A DNA stretch of 64,000 nt from Arthrobacter sp. ISL-95 (GCF_018613695.1 NZ_JAGGPR010000006.1:62001-126000), one strand, 5' to 3'; shown: positions 42,047 through 51,040, numbered from the stretch's first letter. Notes: generated by a model not told the origin, from the sequence alone. Made by a program: numbers and translations.

Positions 42047-43773
42047 GGTGTTTCCTTAGCTGTCAGTGCTGCGTACTCAGTGCTGGCTGGCGTACTCAGC
42101 GCTGATTCACTTTCTTCGGTTGGGGTTTGGAGTGGGTACTTATCCGCGCCCCAACGGAGGTCACCGCCCACCATGGTTGCCAGGACCTGGGTGGCTCCGA
42201 TGGCCGAGGACTTCACGGTGGTGGGGTCTTGGTCAAGGAATACCAGATCCGCCAGATAGCCAGGGGATAGGCGGCCCTTGATACCTTCGGCGCCGGTAGC
42301 TGCAGCCGACCCCGTGGTGTAGGCCGCCAAGGCTTCGGCAGCGGTGATCCTTTCGGCAGGACCGTAAACCTCTCCGGAGGGTGTGAGCCTCTCCACGAAG
42401 GACTGCATGACGTCCAGTGGGCGGCCGTTGGAGACCGGCCGGTCAGAGCTGCCAGGCAGTACCACACCACGGTCCAAGAGGCTCTTGCCCGGATAGGACC
42501 ACGGTGTGCGTTTGGGTCCCAGTAAGCGGGCCATTCCGTCGCCGAACTCGGTGATGAAATGCGGTTGAGGCACCAGGACGATTCCCGCCGCGGCGATCCT
42601 GTCCAACTGATCGGGCCGGACAACGCCTCCATGCTCAATCCGGTTGGGCAGGGCGTTGAGGCCGAAAGTCTCCTGGGCTTCTGTGAGGATGTCGATCGCA
42701 TGGTCGATTGCATGGTCGCCAATGGCGTGCATGGCAACCGCCCAGCCGGAACTGTAGGCCTTGAGCGCCGCGTCGCGCAGCTTGTCTGCGTCCATCTGAA
42801 GGTAGCCGTGGTTGTGGGTGCAACCGACGTACTCTTCGGTGACATAAGCGGTACTTCCCAGAAGCGAACCGTCGCTGAAGATCTTCACTGGGCCAAGCCG
42901 GAGCCAATCATCGCCCAGGCCCGTACGTATCCCGGTGTCAAGGCCCTTCGTTACTGCGTCCGTTGCATGTCCCTGCAACGGGCGCAGCGCATCGAGCACA
43001 ACCATCGGTTGCATCCTGACGCTGAGCAGGCCCTTGTCCTTTGCGTTCTGGTAGGCCGCGAACTCCTGCGGTGAATGACCGATCCAGCCGCCCGCAATTC
43101 CAGCATCAGTGACGCTGGTGATGCCTTCGCTCAAGTAGTGGGTGGTGGCCAGGTCCAGGGCGCGTTCGATGGTTTCCAGAGGATAGGGCAGCAGGAGGTC
43201 CTGGACGAGCCGCATCGCATTTTCTTCCAGCAGCCCGGTGGGACGGCCGTCGGGCCCCATCACCACTGCACCGCCGTCGACCTCTGCGCGCAAGTCGGCG
43301 CCTTCGGCTTCAATCAAGGCCAGCGCCACTCCGTTGAGGGTGCAGGCATGACCGGACGAATGCTTGATCCATACGGGGCGTCCACCGGCGGCGGCGTCAA
43401 GCCGGTCGCGATCCGGCTGCTCGCCGTCGAGAAGCAGTGGGCTGAAGCCTGAAGCGACCACCCATTCGTCGGTTCCCAGCGACACCGCTGCGTTCCCAAT
43501 GACGTCGTAAACGTCTTCAAGGTTCTTTACCGCCCCCAAGCCTGCTTCCATCAGACCCAGGCCAAACCAGACACTGTGCGCGTGAACGTCATTGAAGCCG
43601 GGGACGATCGTAGCGCCCTCAGCGTCAATGGTCCGGGCGGCAAGAGCAGCTACGCCGGCATCGGGGCCCACATCCAATATTTTCCCGTCATGGATCAGCA
43701 GGCTTTCCGCGACGGGGCGGGAGGGGTCCTGCGTCAGAATATGAGCATTGCGGATCAGGAGGTCTACCAGCAT
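42043..43773 (-). CDS. YtcJ-type amidohydrolase
   Basis: A 576-residue amidohydrolase-superfamily protein. The metal motif is NDVHAHSVW (H-x-H, about residue 62), with further features GHACTLNGVAL, HAIGDHAIDHAIDI and EHGGVVRPDQLDRI. The C-terminal part closes the small beta domain. YtcJ-like enzymes hydrolyse amides of exogenous compounds; the substrate is not known here. The start ATG 43773 has AGAGGA upstream. It is the first gene of a two-gene unit with the M20 hydrolase and is divergent from a PucR-type regulator. Confidence 0.82.
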   Translation of the reverse strand: MLVDLLIRNAHILTQDPSRPVAESLLIHDGKILDVGPDAGVAALAARTIDAEGATIVPGFNDVHAHSVWFGLGLMEAGLGAVKNLEDVYDVIGNAAVSLGTDEWVVASGFSPLLLDGEQPDRDRLDAAAGGRPVWIKHSSGHACTLNGVALALIEAEGADLRAEVDGGAVVMGPDGRPTGLLEENAMRLVQDLLLPYPLETIERALDLATTHYLSEGITSVTDAGIAGGWIGHSPQEFAAYQNAKDKGLLSVRMQPMVVLDALRPLQGHATDAVTKGLDTGIRTGLGDDWLRLGPVKIFSDGSLLGSTAYVTEEYVGCTHNHGYLQMDADKLRDAALKAYSSGWAVAMHAIGDHAIDHAIDILTEAQETFGLNALPNRIEHGGVVRPDQLDRIAAAGIVLVPQPHFITEFGDGMARLLGPKRTPWSYPGKSLLDRGVVLPGSSDRPVSNGRPLDVMQSFVERLTPSGEVYGPAERITAAEALAAYTTGSAAATGAEGIKGRLSPGYLADLVFLDQDPTTVKSSAIGATQVLATMVGGDLRWGADKYPLQTPTEESESALSTPASTEYAALTAKETP

Positions 43774-43876
43774 GAATCCTCTTTGATAAGGCCCGGGATG
43801 TCCGGAGCAAAACGAAGCCGACTTCAATTCAACGCTGGAAAAATGATGACTTCAATGGACAAAAGCCGCCGCCTTG

Positions 43877-43905
43877 CTGACAGAACTTGGGCGTTTGCCT
43901 AAAAT
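43877..43905 (+). promoter_or_regulatory. Sigma-70-type promoter for a probably leaderless PucR transcript
   Basis: CTGACA (43877-43882) and TAAAAT (43900-43905) are separated by 17 bases, a good match to minus 35 and minus 10. The ATG begins 7 bases after the minus 10, so transcription would start at or next to the start codon. No ribosome site precedes the ATG. Confidence 0.6.
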
Positions 43906-43911
43906 TGCTCT

Positions 43912-45147
43912 ATGACTCCAGATTCTCCCGAACGCATCGGCGCGGTCTCCACACGTAACCGGGTCTTTGATCCTCCGCGCTCAATCGAACCCGATTGGAC
44001 GGACCTGATAGGGCGGCTGTGGAAGGAACGGGCGTTGTTGGTCAGCGACTTCCTTGAGCGGTTCGCCGAGATCTCATATGGCCAAGCGCTGGTTCCCGCT
44101 GAGGACATTTACCGCACGGCAGAGGACACCATGGACTTGCTGCTCTTCCGGATGGCCGGAGTGGACCTGCCGCCGGACCTGCAGTCACTTCCCCGTGAAA
44201 TAGCGAGGCGCCGGGCTAACCAGGGAGTCCCGCTTGAGGCCTTCCTGGAGGCCATCAGAAATGACTTCCGTGTCCTCTGGAAAGGTCTTGAGCGAGTTGC
44301 GGGGGACTCGGGAATCGCGCTCCTGGTGGCCAACATGACCAGGGTCCTGGACACCGTGGAAGGCTATGTCAGCAGTATCCAGCAGGCGTACGCGGAGGAG
44401 GAGGCCCGGCTGACCAGGAATAAGCAGCTCTACCGGCAGCGGATTCTCTCGCGCCTCTTCAACAGCGATGTAGGGGTCTACGGGGACGCAGGCATCCCGG
44501 GTGACTTTCAGACCGCAGACGAGGTTGAGGAAATGGCTGCGGCTTTGGGGGTGGAGGCTACCGACACCTTTGAAGTGTTGGGCGTGGCGTCCCGGGACAT
44601 CGCCCAGGCCCAGCGCCAATTCGAGTCCGTCTCCCGCGCGTTCCTGTATGAACATGCCGGAGCCCTTTACATCTTCCGGCAGCAGCGGAAGAACCGGAGT
44701 TGGGGGGAGGCCGGACCGGACTTTCCGGCTGGATACGTTCCCGATGTCAAGGGACTAACGGCGGTCCCCTCTGCCGCCAAGGGCGCACTTGTCCTGGCAA
44801 ACCAAAGAAGCGCGGGCGCCGGCTTGGCAACAGTGGAGAACACCTGGATGGGTATCGCATCTGCCCTCCTGGAGCAGGCACTCCCGGGGTTTTCTGCCCC
44901 CATCACCGAAGCCCTGGACCAGTGCACACCCCATGAACGCCAGCGCCTGCTTCAGGTAGCCCGGATCTACGGTCGAACCGGGTCGATTAAGGAGACCTCG
45001 GAGGAGCTGTACTGCCACCGGAACACCACCGTGAACCGACTGCATAACCTGCAGCAAGTGATCGGCCTGGATCTCACGGTCCCGGTCCAGGCCGCCCTGG
45101 CGCTGGTGGCCTTGAGCGGTTACGAGGACAGAGAAGGGAAGTTGTGA
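43912..45147 (+). CDS. PucR/CdaR-type transcriptional regulator
   Basis: A 411-residue regulator. The C-terminal helix-turn-helix of the PucR family is recognisable (RLLQVARIYGRTGSIKETSE, then ELYCHRNTTVNRLHNLQQV). The N-terminal 150 residues look like a GAF-less RsbR/PucR-type sensor with a long helix (QQAYAEEEARLTRNKQLYRQ). It sits between the hydrolase pair on the minus strand and a transporter on the plus strand, and probably controls both. Ureide/purine-type compounds are common inducers in the family, but the ligand here is unknown. Confidence 0.82.
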   Translation: MTPDSPERIGAVSTRNRVFDPPRSIEPDWTDLIGRLWKERALLVSDFLERFAEISYGQALVPAEDIYRTAEDTMDLLLFRMAGVDLPPDLQSLPREIARRRANQGVPLEAFLEAIRNDFRVLWKGLERVAGDSGIALLVANMTRVLDTVEGYVSSIQQAYAEEEARLTRNKQLYRQRILSRLFNSDVGVYGDAGIPGDFQTADEVEEMAAALGVEATDTFEVLGVASRDIAQAQRQFESVSRAFLYEHAGALYIFRQQRKNRSWGEAGPDFPAGYVPDVKGLTAVPSAAKGALVLANQRSAGAGLATVENTWMGIASALLEQALPGFSAPITEALDQCTPHERQRLLQVARIYGRTGSIKETSEELYCHRNTTVNRLHNLQQVIGLDLTVPVQAALALVALSGYEDREGKL

Positions 45148-45170
45148 CTATGCACAATTAACTGTTGTGA
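45141..45170. repeat. Repeated GTTGTGA / CACAA motif downstream of pucR-like gene
   Basis: GTTGTGA occurs at 45141-45147 and 45164-45170, spaced by 23 bases, with the inverted CACAAT at 45153-45158 between them. The array straddles the regulator stop codon and lies about 130 bases before the transporter start. It could be an operator for the regulator. Confidence 0.4.
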
Positions 45171-45302
45171 GGCGGGTGGATATTGTCATTGATGAGTGCG
45201 TTGTCACTGGCCTAGTGTCGAAGATAACTCCCCAACCAACGGCCGTAAACATCCCGGCCGCAGGATGCGAACTACACTCCACCTGTTCGAAAGGCTCACA
45301 TC

Positions 45303-46634
45303 GTGACCACCTCACATCCCGTTCCAACCTCCGAGGGTACCGCTCCGGTGATATCCGGCAAGGATGCCGGAAAAATTGCCCGCGCCGCTTTCGTTGGCAC
45401 TGCGCTGGAATGGTACGACTACTACCTCTTCGGCACTGCTGCCGCACTGGTCTTTAATCGTCTCTTCTTCACCAACATGGACCCCACCGCCGCTCTGCTG
45501 GCTTCTTTTGCCACGTTTGGAGTCGGCTTCGCGGCCAGACCGCTGGGGGCGATGATTTTTGGTTACATCGGTGACAGGTTCGGGCGTCGTCCTGCACTGC
45601 TCATCACCATTGTGATGATCGGCTTTGCTACTGCGCTGATCGGCCTGTTGCCTGACTTTGGCAGCATCGGTTTGGCGGCCCCCATCTTGCTGGCCGTGCT
45701 GCGGTTGGTTCAAGGTTTGGCAGTTGGCGGTGAGTGGGGTGGCGCGGTGACCATGGCCGTAGAACATGCCCCCGCCGAAAAGCGCGGCCGCTACGCAGCA
45801 CTGGTCCAGGTAGGATCACCGGTTGCTACCCTGCTCGCATCCGGGGCGTTCTCACTGGTCCTGCTCTTCCCCTCAGAGGCCTTCGATGCCTGGGGCTGGC
45901 GTATCCCGTTCCTGCTGGCCTTTCCAATGCTGGCCGTCGCCCTCTGGATCCGACTCAAGGTGGAGGAATCACCGATCTTCAAGGACCTCCTGTCCATGGG
46001 GGAGACTTCCAAGGTCCCGGCGTTCGAAGTCTTCCGTCATGCCAGCGGTCGCCTGGTAGTAGCAGTTCTCGCAGCATTGCTTGGAGTTGGTGGCTTCTAC
46101 ATGATCACCACCTTCGTAGTTAGCTACGGCTCCAACACCCTCCACATAGACCGCAACGTCATGGTAAACGCCACCCTGATCGCTGCTGTGGCACAGATCG
46201 TGGTCACCTTCTTCATGGGTCGTCTGGCTGAAAAGATCGGCCCCGGCAAGGTCACCATGTGGGGTGGCATTGCCAGTGCCATCATGGCTTTCCCTCTGTT
46301 CGCGATGATCGACACCAAGTCGCCGCTGCTGATTACCCTTGCCATCACCGTTGGAATCATGCTGATTGCCGTGGCCTATGCCGTCAACGGTGCACTGCTG
46401 ACCGAGCTGTTCCCGCCGAAGCTGCGTTATTCCGGTGTGGCTCTGGGTTACAACATCGCCGGTGCCACCAGCGGTTTCATGCCTTTGCTCGCCACCGCCA
46501 TGCTCGGAGTATCAGGCAACCAGTCGTGGGGCGCAGCTCTGATCCTGGCCATCATCTCGGTGCTTACCGCAGTGGGCGGCTTCCTCGGGGAGCGCCTGAG
46601 GGTGGAAGACAAGCGTCTGGTTCGGGATAACTAG
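45303..46634 (+). CDS. MFS transporter, metabolite:H+ symporter (MHS) family
   Basis: A 443-residue 12-helix transporter. MHS features: FVGTALEWYDYYLFGTAAAL, the loop FGYIGDRFGRRPALLIT and LRLVQGLAVGGEWGGAVTM. The GTG start at 45303 has AAAGG upstream. It lies downstream of the PucR regulator and 31 bp before an ArgE-type deacylase gene. It probably imports the substrate of the hydrolases in this cluster. Confidence 0.85.
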   Translation: MTTSHPVPTSEGTAPVISGKDAGKIARAAFVGTALEWYDYYLFGTAAALVFNRLFFTNMDPTAALLASFATFGVGFAARPLGAMIFGYIGDRFGRRPALLITIVMIGFATALIGLLPDFGSIGLAAPILLAVLRLVQGLAVGGEWGGAVTMAVEHAPAEKRGRYAALVQVGSPVATLLASGAFSLVLLFPSEAFDAWGWRIPFLLAFPMLAVALWIRLKVEESPIFKDLLSMGETSKVPAFEVFRHASGRLVVAVLAALLGVGGFYMITTFVVSYGSNTLHIDRNVMVNATLIAAVAQIVVTFFMGRLAEKIGPGKVTMWGGIASAIMAFPLFAMIDTKSPLLITLAITVGIMLIAVAYAVNGALLTELFPPKLRYSGVALGYNIAGATSGFMPLLATAMLGVSGNQSWGAALILAIISVLTAVGGFLGERLRVEDKRLVRDN

Positions 46635-46665
46635 ACACGCCGAACGAGAACAAGGGACGCCGAAC

Positions 46666-47943
46666 ATGATCACAGACGAACAGGCCCAGCGAATCCTCCA
46701 CGCCGTGGACGCCGCCTTCGATGAACAACTGGCTTTCACCCAGGAACTGGTCAAACACCCCTCGCTCCGCACCAATGAGGGCAGTGCCCAGGACCTGCTC
46801 CACGCGGCTATGGCCGGCCGCGGTTTGGCGATGGACCAGTGGGAGTTGGACGCAGAGGAGCTTTCCACCCATTCGGGCCACGGGGCGGTGACAGTTTCCT
46901 ACGAGAATGTCACCAACGTTGTGGGCACCTACCAGCCTGTCACCGAAACGGGGCGGTCGCTCATCCTGAACGGACACGTGGACGTCGTCCCGGAAGGACC
47001 GGCAGATATGTGGTCCCGCTCCCCGTGGGACGCGCCCATCATTGACGGGTGGATGTACGGGCGCGGGGCAGGAGACATGAAGGCAGGTCTGGCGGCGAAC
47101 CTGTTCGCGTTCGACGCCGTCCGTGCTGCCGGTTACGACCCCGCGGGTCGGATTCATCTCCAGTCGGTGGTGGAAGAGGAATGCACGGGAAACGGATCAC
47201 TCTCGGCCCTCATGCGCGGCTACCGGGCGGACGCCGTCGTCATCCCTGAACCTGAGGAAGACATGTTGGTGCGGGCCAACGTGGGCGTCCTGTGGTTCAA
47301 GGTCAGGGTGTCCGGTAACCCCACCCATCCCCGTGAAATGGGCTCGGGCTTCAATGCCATTGACGCCGCGTACACAGCCATCGCCGCCCTTCGCGAGGTG
47401 GAAGGCAAATGGAACACTGAACGAGCCAATCATCGGTACTTCGAGGATCTGGATCATCCCATCAACTTCAACTTCGGCGGCATAGTGGGCGGCGACTGGC
47501 CTTCCAGCGTCCCTGCGTGGTGCGAGTTCGATGTCAGGGCAGCGATCTACCCGGGAATCAGTGCCGATCAGGCTTGGTCTGAGCTCCAGGAATGCCTTGC
47601 CAACCTGGGCCGCGGTGAGGAGCCCATTGATGCCGTTCCGGTAAAGACGGGCTTCTTCGCCGAGGGGTACGTTCTGGAACCAGGAAGCGACGCCGAAGCC
47701 GTGCTGGAGCGTACCCATGCGCAGGTGTTCGGCACTGAGCTGGGCAGCTTCACCACCCCCGGCTACCTCGACGGACGGGTGTTCACCCTCTACGCGGACA
47801 CTCCTACGCTGGTGTACGGCCCGGTCTCGGAAGCAATCCACGGGTTCGACGAACGTGTCTCCGTGGAATCCATCCGGCGGATCACCAAAAGCATTGCATT
47901 GTTCATCGCGGAGTGGTGCGGGATTGAAGAAGCGGCGCACTGA
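46666..47943 (+). CDS. M20 deacylase (ArgE/DapE family)
   Basis: A 425-residue zinc aminoacylase. Metal and catalytic motifs: LNGHVDVVPEGP (about residue 104), GRGAGDMKAGLAANL and VVEEECTGNGS, followed by a dimerisation domain and a final AIHGFDERVSVESI with the last His. It would remove an acyl group from an N-acyl amino acid. The gene is 31 bp after the MHS transporter and both likely form one operon. Its 3' end touches the rhamnosidase remnant on the other strand. Confidence 0.85.
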   Translation: MITDEQAQRILHAVDAAFDEQLAFTQELVKHPSLRTNEGSAQDLLHAAMAGRGLAMDQWELDAEELSTHSGHGAVTVSYENVTNVVGTYQPVTETGRSLILNGHVDVVPEGPADMWSRSPWDAPIIDGWMYGRGAGDMKAGLAANLFAFDAVRAAGYDPAGRIHLQSVVEEECTGNGSLSALMRGYRADAVVIPEPEEDMLVRANVGVLWFKVRVSGNPTHPREMGSGFNAIDAAYTAIAALREVEGKWNTERANHRYFEDLDHPINFNFGGIVGGDWPSSVPAWCEFDVRAAIYPGISADQAWSELQECLANLGRGEEPIDAVPVKTGFFAEGYVLEPGSDAEAVLERTHAQVFGTELGSFTTPGYLDGRVFTLYADTPTLVYGPVSEAIHGFDERVSVESIRRITKSIALFIAEWCGIEEAAH

Positions 47944-48358
47944 AGTGATGTGAACCTGCGGTAGCAGTATGCGTTGACCCGTCCGGCAGTTTCTCACCAC
48001 CGCTTGGACGGCAGGCGGAATCACGACGTTGAGGCGGAACACCCCTAGTGAGATTGTCCAGGCACTGCTGATGCGGCCCTGGACGGTCTCGACGGCGGCA
48101 CTCGCCGAGGTGGTGGCCCCGGCGTCGAGCATTCCGAGCCAGGAAGGTGTGGCCGGAGAGCAGGAGCTCGTAGGCGACGTCGGCGTAGCCATGGCCAGCC
48201 AGCGTTGGGAGCAAATGCCCTGTGGTGAGGAAGCCTGTGCCGAGCCGGTTTCCGTTGAGGCGGATGAGCTCAACCAGGCGTTCGGCAGTCTTGGGAGCCA
48301 CCTGATCCGGCACAAGTCCGAATGCCAGGGCCCGGACATAGTGGCCTTGTGACTCTTC
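47944..48358 (-). pseudogene. Decayed C-terminal fragment of an alpha-L-rhamnosidase (GH78)
   Basis: This 494-bp gap (47944-48437) holds no intact gene but a clear gene relic. From about 48358 a minus-strand frame reads GHYVRALAFGLVPDQ, LVELIRLNGNRLGTGFLTTG and DVAYELLLSG, all typical of GH78 catalytic domains. Near 48147 the match jumps to another frame (PSWLGMLDAGATT, then FRLNVVIPPAVQAVV) and near 47995 it jumps back (KLPDGSTHTATAGSHHFSAP). The WERWD region that should follow GATT is missing. So it is a truncated fragment with at least two frameshifts and an internal deletion. Confidence 0.75.
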
Positions 48359-48437
48359 GCTTGACTGGCCCATGCTGTCATGCAAATATGCGCCGGTCTT
48401 GCCACGCTTTCTCAGGTGTATTTTTCGAACGTCCTGT

Positions 48438-48842
48438 TCACTGACGCTCCACGGCGGCTACCGCGCTGATCTCCACCAGCGCTCCGGGAACGCCAAGTCC
48501 GGTGACAAACGCTGCGGTGACCAAGGGTGGCTCCTCGGAGACGAGTTTGCCCGCAATCGCTCCATAGCCGGCCGCCAGGTCAGCGCCTTCGACGAAGAGC
48601 ACGGTCCACTGGATAACGTCTCCGAGTGTCGCGTCCGCAGCTTCCAGTGCGGTCTTGGCGTTGTCCAATGCCCGCGCAGACTGAACGGCCGCATCGCCTT
48701 CTCCTACGAGTGCACCGCTTGCGTCCACGGCGTTCTGTCCGCCGATGTAGATCATGGTTGCACCAGGTGGAACCACGGCCACGTGACTGAAAGCAGGGCT
48801 GGATACGAGGCCGTCAGGGCGGAGGCGTTGGATAGGTGCCAT
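48438..48842 (-). CDS. RidA/YjgF-family protein
   Basis: A 134-residue Rid-family protein (YIGGQNAVDASGALVGEGD, SARALDNAKTALEAADATLG, VPGALVEISAVAAVE). Canonical RidA deaminates reactive enamines using an Arg before the V-E-I segment; here GVPGALVEI has no Arg, so it likely belongs to a non-RidA subgroup with a different role. The start ATG 48842 is chosen because MAPIQRLRPDGL is the usual N-terminus. It is near the ArfB-like gene on the same strand. Confidence 0.82.
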   Translation of the reverse strand: MAPIQRLRPDGLVSSPAFSHVAVVPPGATMIYIGGQNAVDASGALVGEGDAAVQSARALDNAKTALEAADATLGDVIQWTVLFVEGADLAAGYGAIAGKLVSEEPPLVTAAFVTGLGVPGALVEISAVAAVERQ

Positions 48843-48888
48843 GACTGTATAGTCCCACCGAAGGCCGTCCATCAACAGGGGAGTTTGG

Positions 48889-49308
48889 CTACTCGGCGGC
48901 AGGTCGTCGTCGTTGTTGTTTGGTTACCGATCTAAGTTCTTTCGCTGCACGGTGACGGCGGGCCGAACCGCGCGTTGGCTTGGAGGCGCGGCGGACGGAC
49001 TCGGGGACGAGACCCGCCTTGATCAGCTCAGCGAGCTTGGCCATGGCGATCTCGCGATTTCGCAGCTGCGACCGTTCCTCGGATGCAGTCACGGTGATGG
49101 CACCGCCGACGAGTTTTCGCGCGAGGCGCTTAAGCAGCATCTGCCGTTGCTCATCCGTTAGAGTTGCGGACTCGGCAACGTTAAACGTTAGTTCCGCCCG
49201 GCTGTCCGTGGTGTTGACGTGTTGGCCGCCAGGCCCGGACGAGCGGGAGAATCGCCAGCTCAGTTCCGAGGCGGGGATAGTCAGCGAAGGCGGAATTTCC
49301 AGGTCCAT
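48889..49308 (-). CDS. arfB: ArfB (YaeJ)-type ribosome-rescue peptidyl-tRNA hydrolase
   Basis: A 139-residue protein with the release-factor GGQ motif (SSGPGGQHVNTTDSR) at about residue 26 and a basic C-terminal tail (SVTKQQRRRPAAE) that would enter the mRNA channel. These two features define ArfB, which frees stalled ribosomes lacking a stop codon. It ends 46 bp before the RidA-like start on the same strand. The upstream spacer (49309-49411) is shared with the divergent siderophore ATPase gene and holds an IdeR box. Confidence 0.9.
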   Translation of the reverse strand: MDLEIPPSLTIPASELSWRFSRSSGPGGQHVNTTDSRAELTFNVAESATLTDEQRQMLLKRLARKLVGGAITVTASEERSQLRNREIAMAKLAELIKAGLVPESVRRASKPTRGSARRHRAAKELRSVTKQQRRRPAAE

Positions 49309-49381
49309 GGGTCAAGCCTTTCATGCCACTGGCGCACGTGCGGACGGGTTCGGCGAACATTCTCCGACACGTTTTTCATAA

Positions 49382-49400
49382 TTAGGTAACCCTAAGCTAA
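49382..49400. promoter_or_regulatory. IdeR/DtxR-type iron box upstream of the siderophore importer
   Basis: TTAGGTAACCCTAAGCTAA matches TTAGGTTAGSCTAACCTAA at 16 of 19 positions and ends 11 bases before the GTG of the ATPase gene. It predicts iron-dependent repression of the importer. No Shine-Dalgarno is visible between the box and the GTG, so the transcript may be leaderless. Confidence 0.78.
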
Positions 49401-49411
49401 TTTTTCATTTT

Positions 49412-50098
49412 GTGATTGAACTGAGCGAACTCTCCGGGCTCGAGGCTACTGACCTGGTTCTCCGCTACGGGGACAAAGACGTGGTCCATGGAGCAGGACT
49501 CCGCCTGGAGCCAGGGCGCATCGTTGCCCTGGTGGGTCCGAACGGCAGCGGCAAATCCACCCTGCTCCGCGCACTTGCGCGATTGCACGAGGCGTCCTCG
49601 GGAAGCGTTACGGTCAAACCCGCCGACGGCGAAGCCTCGGATGCGTTGATGATGAAGCGCAGCGATTTCGCCCGGCATGTGACATTGCTCTCTCAGAGCC
49701 GGCCGGTGCCGCGGGGCCTCAGTGTCCGCGATGTGGTCGAATTCGGTCGCCACCCCTACCGTGGGCGGTGGCGCGCAGCCGATCCCGAGGGGCCGGCCGC
49801 CGTCCACCGCGCCATGGAACTGACCGGTGTGGCTGAGCTCGCAAACCGGGGTGTCCACGAACTTTCCGATGGACAACTCCAGCGGGTGTGGCTGGCCAGC
49901 TGCCTTGCACAGGACACGTCGGTGCTGTTGCTCGATGAGCCAACCAAGCACTTGGACCTCCGCTACAAGGTGGAGATCTTCGACCTCGTGTACGACCTCG
50001 CCCGCGTTCACGGCGTTGCAATTGGTGTTGTTCTGCACGACCTCGATGAGGCAGCCGCACTTGCCGATCATGTGGTGGTTCTCTCGGAAGGCCGCTGA
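49412..50098 (+). CDS. Siderophore ABC transporter ATP-binding protein (FecE/FepC type)
   Basis: A 228-residue ATPase: Walker A VGPNGSGKST (about residue 42), a short signature ELSDGQLQRVWLASCL (about 150; LSDGQ instead of LSGGQ), Walker B VLLLDEPTKHLDLR and H-loop VLHDLDE. It is slightly shorter than usual (about 250-270) at the C-terminus, ending LSEGR. GTG 49412 sits just behind the IdeR box. First gene of an iron-importer operon with an SBP and a double permease. Confidence 0.83.
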   Translation: MIELSELSGLEATDLVLRYGDKDVVHGAGLRLEPGRIVALVGPNGSGKSTLLRALARLHEASSGSVTVKPADGEASDALMMKRSDFARHVTLLSQSRPVPRGLSVRDVVEFGRHPYRGRWRAADPEGPAAVHRAMELTGVAELANRGVHELSDGQLQRVWLASCLAQDTSVLLLDEPTKHLDLRYKVEIFDLVYDLARVHGVAIGVVLHDLDEAAALADHVVVLSEGR

Positions 50099-50190
50099 CC
50101 GGCAGGCTGCGCACGCGCGCGGTTGGTCGGCACAGCGACAGCTGAACACCCCTTTAAAGACGAAAGCCCCCCCACTCGAAAGGGACCCCT

Positions 50191-51030
50191 GTGTCCATGA
50201 AGATCCACAAAGCCCTGGCCGCCACGGCTGCCTTGGCAGTCCTGCTCACCGGTTGCGGTACCACCGAAGGCCCCGCGAGCTCCGCTTCGAACAGTGCCGG
50301 TGCCGGAGAAGCGATCACCGTGACCGATGCCCGCGGCACCGAGGTTAAGCTCGACGGCCCCGCCAAGCGCGTGGTCGGCACGGAATGGAACGTGGTGGAA
50401 AACCTGACCACCCTTGGCGTCATGCCTGTGGGTGTCGCCGACGTCAAGGGCTACAGCACCTGGGTTACCGCCGGCGAGCTGGACAGCACCCCCACGGACA
50501 TCGGAACCCGCAACCAGCCCAGCTTCGACACCATTGCCTCCCTCGACCCGGACCTGATCGTTGCCACCACCGACCTCGCCGAGCCCATTATCAAGCAGCT
50601 CGAAGAACTGGCCCCCGTGGTTGTGGTGAAGTCCGCCGATGGCAGCCGCCAGATCGCCCAGGCCGAGGACAACCTGAGGCTCGTCGCCAAGGCAACCGGC
50701 ACGGAGAAGAAGGCTGATGAGACCATCGAAGCCTTCGATGCCGCCGTTGCCAAGGGCAAAGCTGAGCTTGAGAAGGCCGGCCTCGGCCGTTCCCGCGTGG
50801 CATTCGCCGATGGCTGGGTAGCTGACGGCAAGGTCTCCATCCGCCCGTTCACCAAGGGCTCACTGCTGGCCGATATCAACACTGAACTGGGCCTCGTGAA
50901 CCCGTGGACGGTCGAAGGAGACCCGGCTTACGGACTGGGCTCCACCGACGTCGATGGCATCTGGATGTTCGGCGGTCCTGCCTCGATGACCCAGTACGTC
51001 GACGCAATCGTCGCGTCCCTCACCAAGTAG
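50191..51030 (+). CDS. Iron-siderophore ABC substrate-binding lipoprotein
   Basis: A 279-residue Peripla_BP_2 protein. The N-terminus MSMKIHKALAA and hydrophobic core end in the lipobox LLTGC. The mature domain starts ITVTDARGTEVKLDGPAKRV, followed by VVENLTTLGVMPVGVADV, as in ferric-siderophore binders such as FhuD/FecB. The GTG start has AAAGGGA 5 bases upstream; ATG 50197 is an alternative. It lies between the ATPase and the permease of an IdeR-boxed operon. Confidence 0.87.
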   Translation: MSMKIHKALAATAALAVLLTGCGTTEGPASSASNSAGAGEAITVTDARGTEVKLDGPAKRVVGTEWNVVENLTTLGVMPVGVADVKGYSTWVTAGELDSTPTDIGTRNQPSFDTIASLDPDLIVATTDLAEPIIKQLEELAPVVVVKSADGSRQIAQAEDNLRLVAKATGTEKKADETIEAFDAAVAKGKAELEKAGLGRSRVAFADGWVADGKVSIRPFTKGSLLADINTELGLVNPWTVEGDPAYGLGSTDVDGIWMFGGPASMTQYVDAIVASLTK

Positions 51031-51040
51031 TCCCACCCGC

